Source: Flavobacterium sp. W4I14 (lineage in GTDB: Bacteria > Bacteroidota > Bacteroidia > Sphingobacteriales > Sphingobacteriaceae). From it: a DNA stretch of 64,000 bases. Every line of letters begins with the position of its first letter. Positions within the stretch are counted from its first letter, which is position 1. A program made the position numbers and the translations under genes. The notes under the pieces were generated by a model. The model saw nothing but the letters and a program-made list of their open reading frames with translations. It did not search any database and had not been told where the DNA came from. Below, in pieces: positions 15,058 to 23,231 of this stretch. Location of the stretch: NCBI GenBank assembly GCA_030817875.1, contig JAUSZU010000001.1, positions 4,278,001 to 4,342,000 on the forward strand, read 5' to 3'.

Positions 15058-15180
15058 CGTCATTTCGAGCCGAGTGCAACGCAGTCGAGAACCCGAAGGC
15101 TCTGCGAAGCAAAATCTATCAGGACGGATCTTTCTCTCGAAAGTTAGGGACTGTGCTTCATCCGATAGCTATCGGATCAA
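15058..15180. repeat. Intergenic palindromic repeat with an 18-bp palindrome inside
   Basis: A CGTCATTTCGAGCCGAGTGC-type repeat, like the one at 63536, followed by ATCTATCAGGACGGATC. Near the right end is a perfect 18-bp palindrome ATCCGATAGCTATCGGAT (15160-15177). Confidence 0.7.
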
Positions 15181-15210
15181 GATGATGTTTCTCTTGTTGG
15201 AGTGAAAACA

Positions 15211-15239
15211 AAAAAGGCCCAGATAAATCTGAGCCTCTA
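15211..15239 (-). terminator. Terminator of the ECF sigma factor gene
   Basis: On the minus strand, AGGCTCAGAT and TCTGGGCCT pair around a short loop and a T run follows. It is 20 nt past the sigma factor stop. Confidence 0.75.
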
Positions 15240-15258
15240 GTTTTTCGATGGATGTACC

Positions 15259-15789
15259 TTAAGCCACTTCTGAAGTGGCAATTTCTTTAGAATAAGTTTT
15301 TAAATATTTTTTAAGAATACCTCTTGCTACGTGGATACGCGTCTTTACTGTTCCTATCGGAATAGCTAACATATCCGCAATTTCGTGGTACTTATATCCT
15401 TCAAAATAACGGATAAAAGGCACATAATACTCTTCAGGTAATTGTGAAAGGGCTTTATCTATATCGCCTAACACAAATTTACTCTCCGCCTGATTTTTAG
15501 TTGCACTATATGAAAGATTTGCAGAAGATATATCTTCGCTCTGCGTAATTAAAGTATTTGTTTTCACCAGTCGGCGATAGTTGTTAATGAAAGTATTTTT
15601 CATGATGGTAAACAACCAACCTTTTAAATTCGTACCTTCTTTAAACTTATTGTAATAAGTGATTGCTTTCAGCATGGTATCCTGAACCAAATCATTTGCG
15701 TCTTCTGCGTCTTTAGTGAAATTTAAAGCATAAGATCTAAGCGATACCGAGTGATGATTAACCAGATGATTGAATTCAAATTTTGTCAT
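15259..15789 (-). CDS. ECF-type sigma-70 factor
   Basis: The 176-residue protein has region 2 at about 10-80 (SLRSYALNFTKDAEDANDLV, then QDTMLKAITYYNKF and LKGWLFTIMKNTFINNYRR) and region 4 at about 110-165 (LPEEYYVPFIRYFEGYKYHE, IADMLAIPIGTVKTRIHVAR). It would direct RNA polymerase to a special promoter set. No anti-sigma gene is adjacent on either side, so its control is not visible. The closest type in Bacteroidota is the group of standalone ECF factors that follow light, oxidative or envelope stress. That assignment is open. Confidence 0.9.
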   Translation of the reverse strand: MTKFEFNHLVNHHSVSLRSYALNFTKDAEDANDLVQDTMLKAITYYNKFKEGTNLKGWLFTIMKNTFINNYRRLVKTNTLITQSEDISSANLSYSATKNQAESKFVLGDIDKALSQLPEEYYVPFIRYFEGYKYHEIADMLAIPIGTVKTRIHVARGILKKYLKTYSKEIATSEVA

Positions 15790-15918
15790 GATATTTAGCT
15801 TTAGGTAGATAAAAAAACAAATGAATTATTATTTGTTCGCTTAAACCTAAACAAACTTAGTACCAAAATTTTCTGGCATGGTGTTAAAAGCGTGCAACTA
15901 CATAATGGCAAGCTTTCG

Positions 15919-16935
15919 TCACAGAATATTTACTTCTCTTTCTAAAGTGACTCCAAAAGTAGACTTTACACTGTCTATAATCTGTTCAGAAAAATGATAC
16001 ACTTCTGTGCCAGTCGCATGTCCATGGTTAACTAAAACCAAAGCCTGGTTCTTCCAGGTACCTGTTTGGCCAACCACTTTACCCTTCCAGCCACATTGCT
16101 CAATTAACCAGCCAGCCGCCAATTTAATTTTATCATCAGCTGTAGGATAATGTACCACATCGGGGTGTTTCGCCACAATATCAGCAAATTCATATTTTTC
16201 GATCACCGGATTTTTAAAGAAACTACCTGCGTTGCCAATAGTAGACGGATCGGGCAGTTTACTTACGCGGATATGCGATACAGCGGCAGAAACATCAGCA
16301 ATATCCGGCTTTTCGATACCCCTGTTCAGCAGCTCGGTTTCAATTGCACCATAGGAAGTATTAATTTTCGCTTCCGCCGATAAACGGAAAGTAACGGATG
16401 TAATAATATACTGGCCCTTCAATTCACCTTTGAAAATACTTTCGCGGTAACCGAAATGGCAATCATCATAAGTAAAAGTTTTAATTTTCCCGGTTCTGAT
16501 CTCAAAAGCGCTGCAGCTTTCGAAAACATCTTTAAGCTCTACTCCATAAGCACCAATATTCTGAATTGGCGATGCACCCACAGTACCAGGAATCAGGCTT
16601 AAATTTTCTACACCAGCAAAATGATGTCCAACACAGTAGTTTACAAAATCGTTCCATACTTCACCAGCCCCGGCTGTTACCAACACTCTATCATCAATCA
16701 TTTCGGATTGAATGCCTTTGATACTGATTTTAACAACCAATCCCTTATAATCCTGAGTAAATAACACATTACTTCCCCCACCAATAACCAAGAGCTTTTG
16801 AGATTTTACGATCTCGTTTTTAAACAACCTGGTCAAATCTGCTTCAGAAAATATCTCGACAAAATAACTTGCCTTAACATCGATACCAAACGAATTATAT
16901 GGTTTTAACGAAACATTTTCCTGGATTTGTAGCAT
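15919..16935 (-). CDS. murB: UDP-N-acetylenolpyruvoylglucosamine reductase
   Basis: The 338-residue protein matches type I MurB in length and motifs: N-terminal NTFGIDV-like NSFGIDVKAS, FAD-binding GGGSNVLFTQDYKGLV, SLIPGTVGASPIQNIGAYGV, the YRES loop and GSFFKNPVI with the catalytic serine. The C-terminal domain carries GWLIEQCGWKGKVVG. It reduces the enolpyruvyl group in peptidoglycan precursor synthesis with NADPH. It stands apart from other cell-wall genes. Downstream on the same strand, 130 nt away, is the sigma factor gene. Confidence 0.97.
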   Translation of the reverse strand: MLQIQENVSLKPYNSFGIDVKASYFVEIFSEADLTRLFKNEIVKSQKLLVIGGGSNVLFTQDYKGLVVKISIKGIQSEMIDDRVLVTAGAGEVWNDFVNYCVGHHFAGVENLSLIPGTVGASPIQNIGAYGVELKDVFESCSAFEIRTGKIKTFTYDDCHFGYRESIFKGELKGQYIITSVTFRLSAEAKINTSYGAIETELLNRGIEKPDIADVSAAVSHIRVSKLPDPSTIGNAGSFFKNPVIEKYEFADIVAKHPDVVHYPTADDKIKLAAGWLIEQCGWKGKVVGQTGTWKNQALVLVNHGHATGTEVYHFSEQIIDSVKSTFGVTLEREVNIL

Positions 16936-17008
16936 CTTGATTTTGTGTTATGCTGCAAAAGTAAAATAAAAAGACTTTATATTAATAATTGATTAGCTGT
17001 ACACCCTA

Positions 17009-18148
17009 CTATTCAAAGATTTCTGCTAATTTATTTTTTAAGTTAACATGAAAATCATTCCCCTCACCGTCATAGCGACCAGCAATTTTGCCTTCTTTAT
17101 CTATTAAAATGAATGTTGGATAAGCCGGAACACTGTATTGCACCACCAAATTATCACCTTTGGCACTTTTGCTTGCATCCATTAACAAAATATGTTTCCA
17201 TAAACCAGTCCGGTCATCCACAATTGCTTTTTGCCAAAGTTTACGATCATCGTCAGTGGCAATACTTACAATTTCCAGTCCTTTACTTTCATATTTTTTG
17301 TACATTTTAATCATATCGGGACTCAGTGCTCTGCAATGCACACACCAGGTTCCCCAAAAATCTAACAATACATATTTTTTAGACTTAAATTCGGCAAGGC
17401 TGATCGTTTTTCCATTGGCCAGCTTCGCAGAAAAACCGGGAGCTGGTTGCCCTATTTTACTTGTTTCTTCATGATCTAGTTCTTTATAAATGAACCTTCC
17501 CCATGCGCTATTTAACACTGGCCCTGAAAAACTCCGATAATAAAACTGAACAGAATCTTTAGGTAAAGATCTGCTTAAAGAACTTAACAAATATGGGCTT
17601 AAGTAAGAATTTGGATTGTTTCTGATAAAAGCTAAACTATTTTTTTCTACTACTTTAAATAGCCTTGATCTTTCTGCATAGTTTAAACCAAGATTTGCTT
17701 TCAGCGAATCAGAGCTCCCCTTTTTCTTAATATCTTTATTTAAAACATCTATTTTGTCCCATATTTCATCTGCCTCGTCTTTAAGCCTAACCCTATCCCA
17801 ATCCGATTGGGTTTGCGACCCTAAAAGCTTCGCTTTAAAAAACTGGCCAACAAATGCGCTTATTTGCAAATTTTTGGGTTCCAAAAACACCCGCACAGCG
17901 TTTGGCCCTTCTAGTAAATTGGTTTCCCCATATTTCAAGCTAGCTAAGCTAGGTTCACTTAAATATCCACTAAACTTAAAGGAACCGTCCTTTACAAATG
18001 CAGAATCTTTATTCCCACGATATTCGAGTATAATTTTTTCTCCATCTTTTAAATCGGTTTTGCCTGATAAATTAAATTTTGAAGCATCATTTTGAGCAAA
18101 GCTTTTTAGACTTAGCATTGCAAAAATTACAGCGAAACGTATTTTCAT
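17009..18148 (-). CDS. Periplasmic TlpA-like thioredoxin with DUF4369 N-domain
   Basis: A signal peptide (MKIRFAVIFAMLSLKSFA) is followed by a DUF4369-like beta domain (residues about 24-120: FNLSGKTDLKDGEKIILEY, then GSFKFSGYLSEPSLASL), a helical linker and a thioredoxin domain from 230 on. The active site WGTWCVHC at 265-272 has C269 and C272. The cis-Pro region is VPAYPTF. It is expected to act as a thiol-disulfide reductant in the periplasm. It is the last of three same-strand genes (with 18195-18640 and 18713-19387), which share the DUF4369 theme. Confidence 0.92.
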   Translation of the reverse strand: MKIRFAVIFAMLSLKSFAQNDASKFNLSGKTDLKDGEKIILEYRGNKDSAFVKDGSFKFSGYLSEPSLASLKYGETNLLEGPNAVRVFLEPKNLQISAFVGQFFKAKLLGSQTQSDWDRVRLKDEADEIWDKIDVLNKDIKKKGSSDSLKANLGLNYAERSRLFKVVEKNSLAFIRNNPNSYLSPYLLSSLSRSLPKDSVQFYYRSFSGPVLNSAWGRFIYKELDHEETSKIGQPAPGFSAKLANGKTISLAEFKSKKYVLLDFWGTWCVHCRALSPDMIKMYKKYESKGLEIVSIATDDDRKLWQKAIVDDRTGLWKHILLMDASKSAKGDNLVVQYSVPAYPTFILIDKEGKIAGRYDGEGNDFHVNLKNKLAEIFE

Positions 18149-18194
18149 GAGAGAGGCGATTGAAATTAGCTCGATACATCATTAAAGTTAATAT

Positions 18195-18640
18195 TTATTC
18201 TACAACCTTCGTAATCCCCTTATCGAATTTGAAACTCAACTCTTCAGACTTTCCATCTTCTGATCTGACTCCCGAAAGTTTCCAGCCGATAAAAGCCGGT
18301 TTGGTTTTGGCAACGTCCAATAAACGGTATCTTTCTTTGGTGAGTTTTGCACTGACTAAACCTACGCTATCGGACTCTGCCTGGCTCAAATGCTCAATCT
18401 GGCTCTCTAAGTCCGCCAAGGTAACATCTAATTCATTTCCTTTTTTTAAGCTATCGGCATAAGCCCGAGGAGAAATATTATAAAGACTATCTAATCTTGA
18501 ACCATCAAAATTCAAATCCTGATTACTGTTTGCATATTTGATTTTACAAGTGCAATTGCACGCTCTTGATCAGTCTTTTTGCCGCAGGAAATAATAACAA
18601 CGAGTGATAAAATTGCAAAGGCATGGTAAATTTTTCTCAT
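18195..18640 (-). pseudogene. Small lipoprotein gene with a probable -1 frameshift
   Basis: An ATG at 18638-18640 opens a lipoprotein signal (MRKIYHAFAILSLVVIISCG) and runs about 40 codons to a TGA near 18516. A second frame, whose only track start is a TTG at 18515, continues with NQDLNFDGSRLDSLYNISPR and AYADSLKKGNELDV to 18195. Restoring one base in the run CAAACAG (about 18525) would join them into one 148-residue protein. The second part alone has no ATG or signal. Either the gene is broken or the base is a sequencing error. Function is unknown; it sits in the DUF4369/TlpA group. Confidence 0.65.
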
Positions 18641-18712
18641 GGCATAGGTTTAATAAAAAAGAACAAGCATCCTGCCAAGAATGAGTAAAGCATAAAACAG
18701 AATCAGCAGACC

Positions 18713-19387
18713 CTATTTTTTTAATGGTTCATCAATTTTCTTTTTAATTGCCTTCCCTTCATTTGTTTGTTGTAACCGCTTCGAAAGGGCGCCGTATAAT
18801 TCTACAGGCGAACCGAAATCAAACTCTTTAAAAAAACCTGGTATATTGAGATACCGCACAAAGTTACCCAACTCCATTAGGGCCACCGGTGAATCGGCAT
18901 TTTGCTTAATAAAATTTAAAAACTTTCGTTCTTTTAATGCATTTGTGGCATCATTGGTTTGCTGAAGATAAATTCCGCCACTAATTATTTTTGCAGTTGC
19001 CAAATTATATGGGTTTTCAATATCCAATTTAACATCTTCGAGAAAATTTTTTTTAAGATTAGCACTACCTCCCACAAACCAGACCTTCTGTTTTATCCTG
19101 GCTTTTACTTCAGCCAAGGTAATATCTCCACGCTCATCAACAAAAATAAAACCCTCTCGCAAAAGCTTACCTTCCAGGTCGGATGTGGCCGATAGTTGAA
19201 AATGATTACCTTCAATTGGCCTCACCAAAAACAAATCTGTTTTTCCTGCAACAGGCGCATCACTTACCAGATAAGCAAATTTTGCATTTTTAGGATTTTG
19301 AACTACTCCCTCTACTGTGAATTTAATTGTTTGTGCATGCAGCGAGCCTACGAAAAATAGCGCCAGGCAAAAAATAAGTTTTTTCAT
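18713..19387 (-). CDS. Secreted DUF4369-like protein
   Basis: The 224-residue protein starts with a signal peptide (MKKLIFCLALFFVGSLHAQ) and continues with a beta-rich domain (IKFTVEGVVQNPKNAKFAYL, FLVRPIEGNHFQLSATSDL) resembling the DUF4369 domain that precedes thioredoxin domains. Here no thioredoxin follows. The C-terminal half is helical (LKERKFLNFIKQNADSPVAL). It lies upstream of the broken lipoprotein and the TlpA-like gene on the same strand, so the three may have been one redox-related unit. The function is unknown. Confidence 0.7.
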   Translation of the reverse strand: MKKLIFCLALFFVGSLHAQTIKFTVEGVVQNPKNAKFAYLVSDAPVAGKTDLFLVRPIEGNHFQLSATSDLEGKLLREGFIFVDERGDITLAEVKARIKQKVWFVGGSANLKKNFLEDVKLDIENPYNLATAKIISGGIYLQQTNDATNALKERKFLNFIKQNADSPVALMELGNFVRYLNIPGFFKEFDFGSPVELYGALSKRLQQTNEGKAIKKKIDEPLKK

Positions 19388-19443
19388 TAGCTTTATATTT
19401 ATAATCTTAAATATAAAACTAATTAGTTAGTTAAAAAAATATT

Positions 19444-19887
19444 TTAGTCGTTTTTTATCAAACTTCTTCTCACAAATAACAATCCAAAAGCCTTTCCTTT
19501 TTCTTTGCCCCTATTCTTATGATGAACCTTATGCGCTTTCCGCACGGCTTGCAAATAAGTGTTGTTGCTTTTAAAAGTTTTAAACCGCCTGTGCACAAAC
19601 CAATCGTGTACCACAAAGTAAATCAGACCATATAAAGTAATCCCTAAACCAATAAAAAACCGGTAATTTAAACTACCTCGATCTGCATACATTAACAGCA
19701 AGGATACTGCAGCAAATAGCACAGCAAACAGATCGTTCCATTCGAAGAATGATTTTGCTTTTTGGTGATGGCTTTTATGCATAAACCATAGTGGCCCATG
19801 GAATAAATACTTATGTATAAACCAAGACAAACATTCCATTGCTATAATGGTAAACAATACAATAAAGATGTTGATTAATACTGACAA
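19444..19887 (-). CDS. crtZ: Beta-carotene hydroxylase, CrtZ type
   Basis: The 147-residue membrane protein belongs to the fatty-acid-hydroxylase superfamily and has all histidine clusters of CrtZ: H25-x4-H30, H37-x2-HH (40-41), H94-x4-H99 and H119-x2-HH (122-123). These bind the di-iron centre. The tail RGKEKGKAFGLLFV is characteristic. It adds hydroxyls to beta-ionone rings, giving zeaxanthin-type products. It lies about 5 kb from crtI and the lycopene cyclase and is divergent from the TetR gene, so it is probably a separate transcript. Confidence 0.93.
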   Translation of the reverse strand: MSVLINIFIVLFTIIAMECLSWFIHKYLFHGPLWFMHKSHHQKAKSFFEWNDLFAVLFAAVSLLLMYADRGSLNYRFFIGLGITLYGLIYFVVHDWFVHRRFKTFKSNNTYLQAVRKAHKVHHKNRGKEKGKAFGLLFVRRSLIKND

Positions 19888-20009
19888 GTTTTCTAAAGGA
19901 TTGGTTTGTAAAGATATATAAACAGCGTGAGAACCAAAATCGTGTCATAAAATTGTAAGCTTAACGCAATTTCAACAAACCTTCCATGACAAATCATTTT
20001 TTAGCACTA

Positions 20010-20040
20010 TTTTTGACTAAAATATTAAAAAAGTCAGAAA
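20010..20040. promoter_or_regulatory. Possible operator upstream of the TetR gene
   Basis: An imperfect inverted repeat with TTTTTGACT on the left and AGTCAGAAA on the right lies 14 nt before the TetR start. The position suits autorepression. No clear promoter boxes were found, so this is weak. Confidence 0.25.
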
Positions 20041-20053
20041 GTAGAAAAGTAAA

Positions 20054-20665
20054 ATGATTGTAGCCGATAAAAAGAGAGAGCAAATTATTGATGGTGCTAT
20101 AAAACGCTTTATCCATTTTGGTATTGGTAAAACCACAATGAACGATATAGCAGAAGATCTTTCCGTTTCCAAACCATCGCTTTATTATTATTTCCCGGAT
20201 AAAAAGCATTTAATTATAGGAGTAATAGAAAGGGTATTTAACGACTTCTTTGAGTTGATCAAAAAGAAATACAATCCAGATCAGCCTTTGGAAGACATCC
20301 TTTTTAGCACCATAGAGGTGAGGAACACTTTCTTCCAAAAATATTACATGTTGAGGATTACGGAAGGCATTCCTGATTTATTGAACGACGATGTGATTAA
20401 AGGAAAGTTACAAACGCTTAAAAGTTCGGAAAAAGATTTCTTCGCAGAAATTTTTAGCCAGGCAAAAGGAAAGGGAGAAATTGAGCACGATGATACTGCG
20501 CATGTTGCAGAACTTTATCTGGAAAGTTTGATGGGCCTTTGCACCATGTGTATTATGGAAACTGGAAAAGACCTTTTCCCCGATAAAAAAGCATTGAATA
20601 AAATGACGCTGAAGCAAAAAAACCTCACCACCATATTTGTGAGAGGTTTACGATGTTCAGACTAA
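20054..20665 (+). CDS. TetR/AcrR-family regulator of the efflux operon
   Basis: The 203-residue protein has a TetR HTH at residues 7-55: KREQIIDGAIKRFIHFGIGK, then TTMNDIAEDLSVSKPSLYYY with FPDKKHLI. The rest is a helical ligand domain. It is the first gene of a same-strand run with a TolC-like protein (92 nt downstream), an adaptor and an RND pump. It most likely represses this operon and is released by a pump substrate. Confidence 0.92.
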   Translation: MIVADKKREQIIDGAIKRFIHFGIGKTTMNDIAEDLSVSKPSLYYYFPDKKHLIIGVIERVFNDFFELIKKKYNPDQPLEDILFSTIEVRNTFFQKYYMLRITEGIPDLLNDDVIKGKLQTLKSSEKDFFAEIFSQAKGKGEIEHDDTAHVAELYLESLMGLCTMCIMETGKDLFPDKKALNKMTLKQKNLTTIFVRGLRCSD

Positions 20666-20756
20666 AATATGGTGGCCGTAACAAAATGATAAACCAATTG
20701 TAAACGGGCCACAAATTTTAAATAGATAAGAACCCAAAAACAAAAAACAATACACT

Positions 20757-22097
20757 ATGCTTAGAGTAAAAATGGTAAGGTTAATGCTCATACTGCTAAT
20801 CGGCTCGGTTTTACCGCAGCTGGTACTTGCACAGCAGCAAGTTACCTTAAAAGATGCGCTAACCTATGCGCTCCAAAACAACACCAAGATTCGAAACTCG
20901 AAATTGGATATTGAAGGCGGAAGATACAAGGTGGAGGAAGTTAGGGCACAGGCCTTGCCTCAAATAACCGGAAATGTTGGTTTAACTTATAACCCTATTA
21001 TCGGCCAACTGGTTGCTAATTTCGGAGGACAGACACAGGCGATCAAATTAGGTCAGAACTGGAATTCGACTGCAGGTGTTCAGCTTTCGCAACAATTATT
21101 CAACCAACAGGTTTTTACTGGCTTACAGGCTGCGAGATCGAGTGAGGAATATTACAACCTTACTTCAAAATTAACTGAAGAGCAGATTATCGAGCTGGTG
21201 GCCAACAATTACTACCAGGTTTTGGTAAACAGACAACAGTTAAACGTAATTGATACTAATATTAAGAATGTTAAAATTGTAGAAAAAATTGTTTCAAACC
21301 AGTTTAAAAATGGTTTAGCCAGAAAAATCGATGTTGACAGGATCAATGTAAACCTAACGAATCTGAATACACAACGTGAACAGGTGATTAATGCCATTAC
21401 CCAATTGGAGAATCAGTTAAAATTCTCGATGGGCATGCCGGTTTCTACGCCGATCAGCTTACCATTTACCGAATTAACAGAGGTAACTACTTTACCTGTA
21501 TTTACAGACTCTATCGATCTGGCAAACAGAACAGAGGTTAAACTTTTGGATAATCAGGATAAACTTTTATCACTGCAAAGAAAGGCATATGTGGCCGAAT
21601 ATTATCCATCATTGGCTTTAACGGGTAATTATACCTACTCGAGCCAAAGTGATGGTTTCGATTTCCTAAAGTCTAATGCTGCTGCAATCGGATATGGCGC
21701 ATCGGCCATTGGTTTAACTTTAAGAGTGCCAATTTTCAACGGTTTTTTAACACGTTCAAAAATCCGCCAGGCAGATGTTGATATTAAGAAGGCAAGAGAG
21801 AGCAGAAAAGAATCTGTAAACTCGTTAAACCTGGCTTATGAAAATGCAAAAATCCAATTGCGCAACAACATCAACACCATTAAATCGCAACGTAAAAATG
21901 CTGATTTGGCGCAAGAAATCTACAAAAGCACACAAAACAATTATAACAATGGCTTAGCTTCTTTAACCGATCTTCTGGATACAGAAAATGCACTTACGGA
22001 GGCACAGAACAGTTATACACAGGCTTTATTGAATTACAAAATAGCCGAAATACAATTAATCAAATCAAACGGGAATATTAAATCGCTAGTACAATAG
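20757..22097 (+). CDS. TolC-family outer-membrane channel
   Basis: The 446-residue protein has a signal peptide (LMLILLIGSVLPQLVLAQ) and the repeated TolC helical hairpins: ALTYALQNNTKIRNSKLDIE near the start, a mid-protein repeat QRKAYVAEYYPSLALTGNYT, and the C-terminal NNGLASLTDLLDTENALTEA signature of outer-membrane efflux proteins. It forms the outer duct of the tripartite pump. The adaptor gene starts 2 nt after its stop. The ATG at 20757 is used; an in-frame ATG at 20772 is also possible. Confidence 0.94.
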   Translation: MLRVKMVRLMLILLIGSVLPQLVLAQQQVTLKDALTYALQNNTKIRNSKLDIEGGRYKVEEVRAQALPQITGNVGLTYNPIIGQLVANFGGQTQAIKLGQNWNSTAGVQLSQQLFNQQVFTGLQAARSSEEYYNLTSKLTEEQIIELVANNYYQVLVNRQQLNVIDTNIKNVKIVEKIVSNQFKNGLARKIDVDRINVNLTNLNTQREQVINAITQLENQLKFSMGMPVSTPISLPFTELTEVTTLPVFTDSIDLANRTEVKLLDNQDKLLSLQRKAYVAEYYPSLALTGNYTYSSQSDGFDFLKSNAAAIGYGASAIGLTLRVPIFNGFLTRSKIRQADVDIKKARESRKESVNSLNLAYENAKIQLRNNINTIKSQRKNADLAQEIYKSTQNNYNNGLASLTDLLDTENALTEAQNSYTQALLNYKIAEIQLIKSNGNIKSLVQ

Positions 22098-22099
22098 AA

Positions 22100-23167
22100 A
22101 TGAAAAGAGTAATTACCATAATTATCGTAGTTGTTGTTGCCCTTGGTGCAATAGCTTATGTTTTAAGCAACAATAAAAAGAAGAACGAAGAAAAAACTGC
22201 TTTCATTGCTAAAGGTGGTGGCGCTGTTGCCGTTCGGGTTGCTCAGGTAGAGAGAAAAGCTGTGAATTTAGATTTCAGTGCAAACGGAAACTTTATCCCT
22301 AAACAAGAACTTAACTTCTTATCAGAAAATGCAGGTCGTGTTACGGCTATTTATGTTGATGAAGGTGACCGCGTAAGCAAAGGTCAGGTTTTGGCACGCG
22401 TTGATGCAGAAATTATTAATACAGACAGAGAAACTGCTGAAGCAGCTTACCAGAATGCAGTAAGAGATGAGGCCAGATACCAAAGCTCATTCTCAACTGG
22501 TGGTGTTACGCAACAACAGTTAGATCAGGCTAAATTGGCTACAAAAAATGCAAAACTTCGCTTACAGGCTTCACAAAGAAGATTAAGTGATGCAAACATC
22601 AAATCGCCTATCAATGGTATCGTAAACAAAAGATACATCGAAGTTGGTGCTTTTGTAAATACGCAGGGCACCCAGTTATTCGAATTGGTTGATGTTTCTA
22701 AATTGAAACTGAAAGTAAACGTTAACGAATCGCAGGTTGCCAATCTTAAAATCGGCGATCAGATTGAGATCAAATCTTCGGTTTTCCCAACTGATAATTT
22801 CTCCGGAAAAGTAACTTTCATCGCTGCTAAAGCTGATGCAACATTAAATTTCCCGATTGAAATTGAAGTAGAGAATAGTCACAAAAACACTTTAAAAGCC
22901 GGTATGTACGGAACTGCAATATTCAAGTTCCCTAAACAGGCGCCAAGCATTCTTATTCCACGTACTTCCTTTGTAGGTAGTGTAAGTAGCAATCAGGTTT
23001 TTGTATTGGATAAATCTAACAACACTTCTAAAATCCGTAATGTAGTAGCCGGTCGTATTTTAGGAGATAATGTTGAAATTCTTGATGGCTTAAAAGAAGG
23101 TGAAACTGTAATCACCAGCGGACAGATAAACTTAACTGAAGGTACTCAGGTGAGTATTGTAAAATAA
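22100..23167 (+). CDS. RND efflux periplasmic adaptor (HlyD/MFP type)
   Basis: The 355-residue protein has an N-terminal membrane anchor (VITIIIVVVVALGAIAYVLS). The lipoyl half-motifs GRVTAIYVDEGDRVSKGQVL and IKSPINGIVNKRYIEVGAFV flank a short coiled-coil hairpin. Beta-barrel and membrane-proximal domains follow. It links the RND pump to the TolC channel. There is no lipobox cysteine. It sits between those two genes, with 2 and 64 nt gaps. Confidence 0.94.
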   Translation: MKRVITIIIVVVVALGAIAYVLSNNKKKNEEKTAFIAKGGGAVAVRVAQVERKAVNLDFSANGNFIPKQELNFLSENAGRVTAIYVDEGDRVSKGQVLARVDAEIINTDRETAEAAYQNAVRDEARYQSSFSTGGVTQQQLDQAKLATKNAKLRLQASQRRLSDANIKSPINGIVNKRYIEVGAFVNTQGTQLFELVDVSKLKLKVNVNESQVANLKIGDQIEIKSSVFPTDNFSGKVTFIAAKADATLNFPIEIEVENSHKNTLKAGMYGTAIFKFPKQAPSILIPRTSFVGSVSSNQVFVLDKSNNTSKIRNVVAGRILGDNVEILDGLKEGETVITSGQINLTEGTQVSIVK

Positions 23168-23231
23168 GTTTGAGGGATTTTTCGGCTTTTAAAACGCGGT
23201 ACGCCAATCGCAAAACGCAATACTAATTAAA

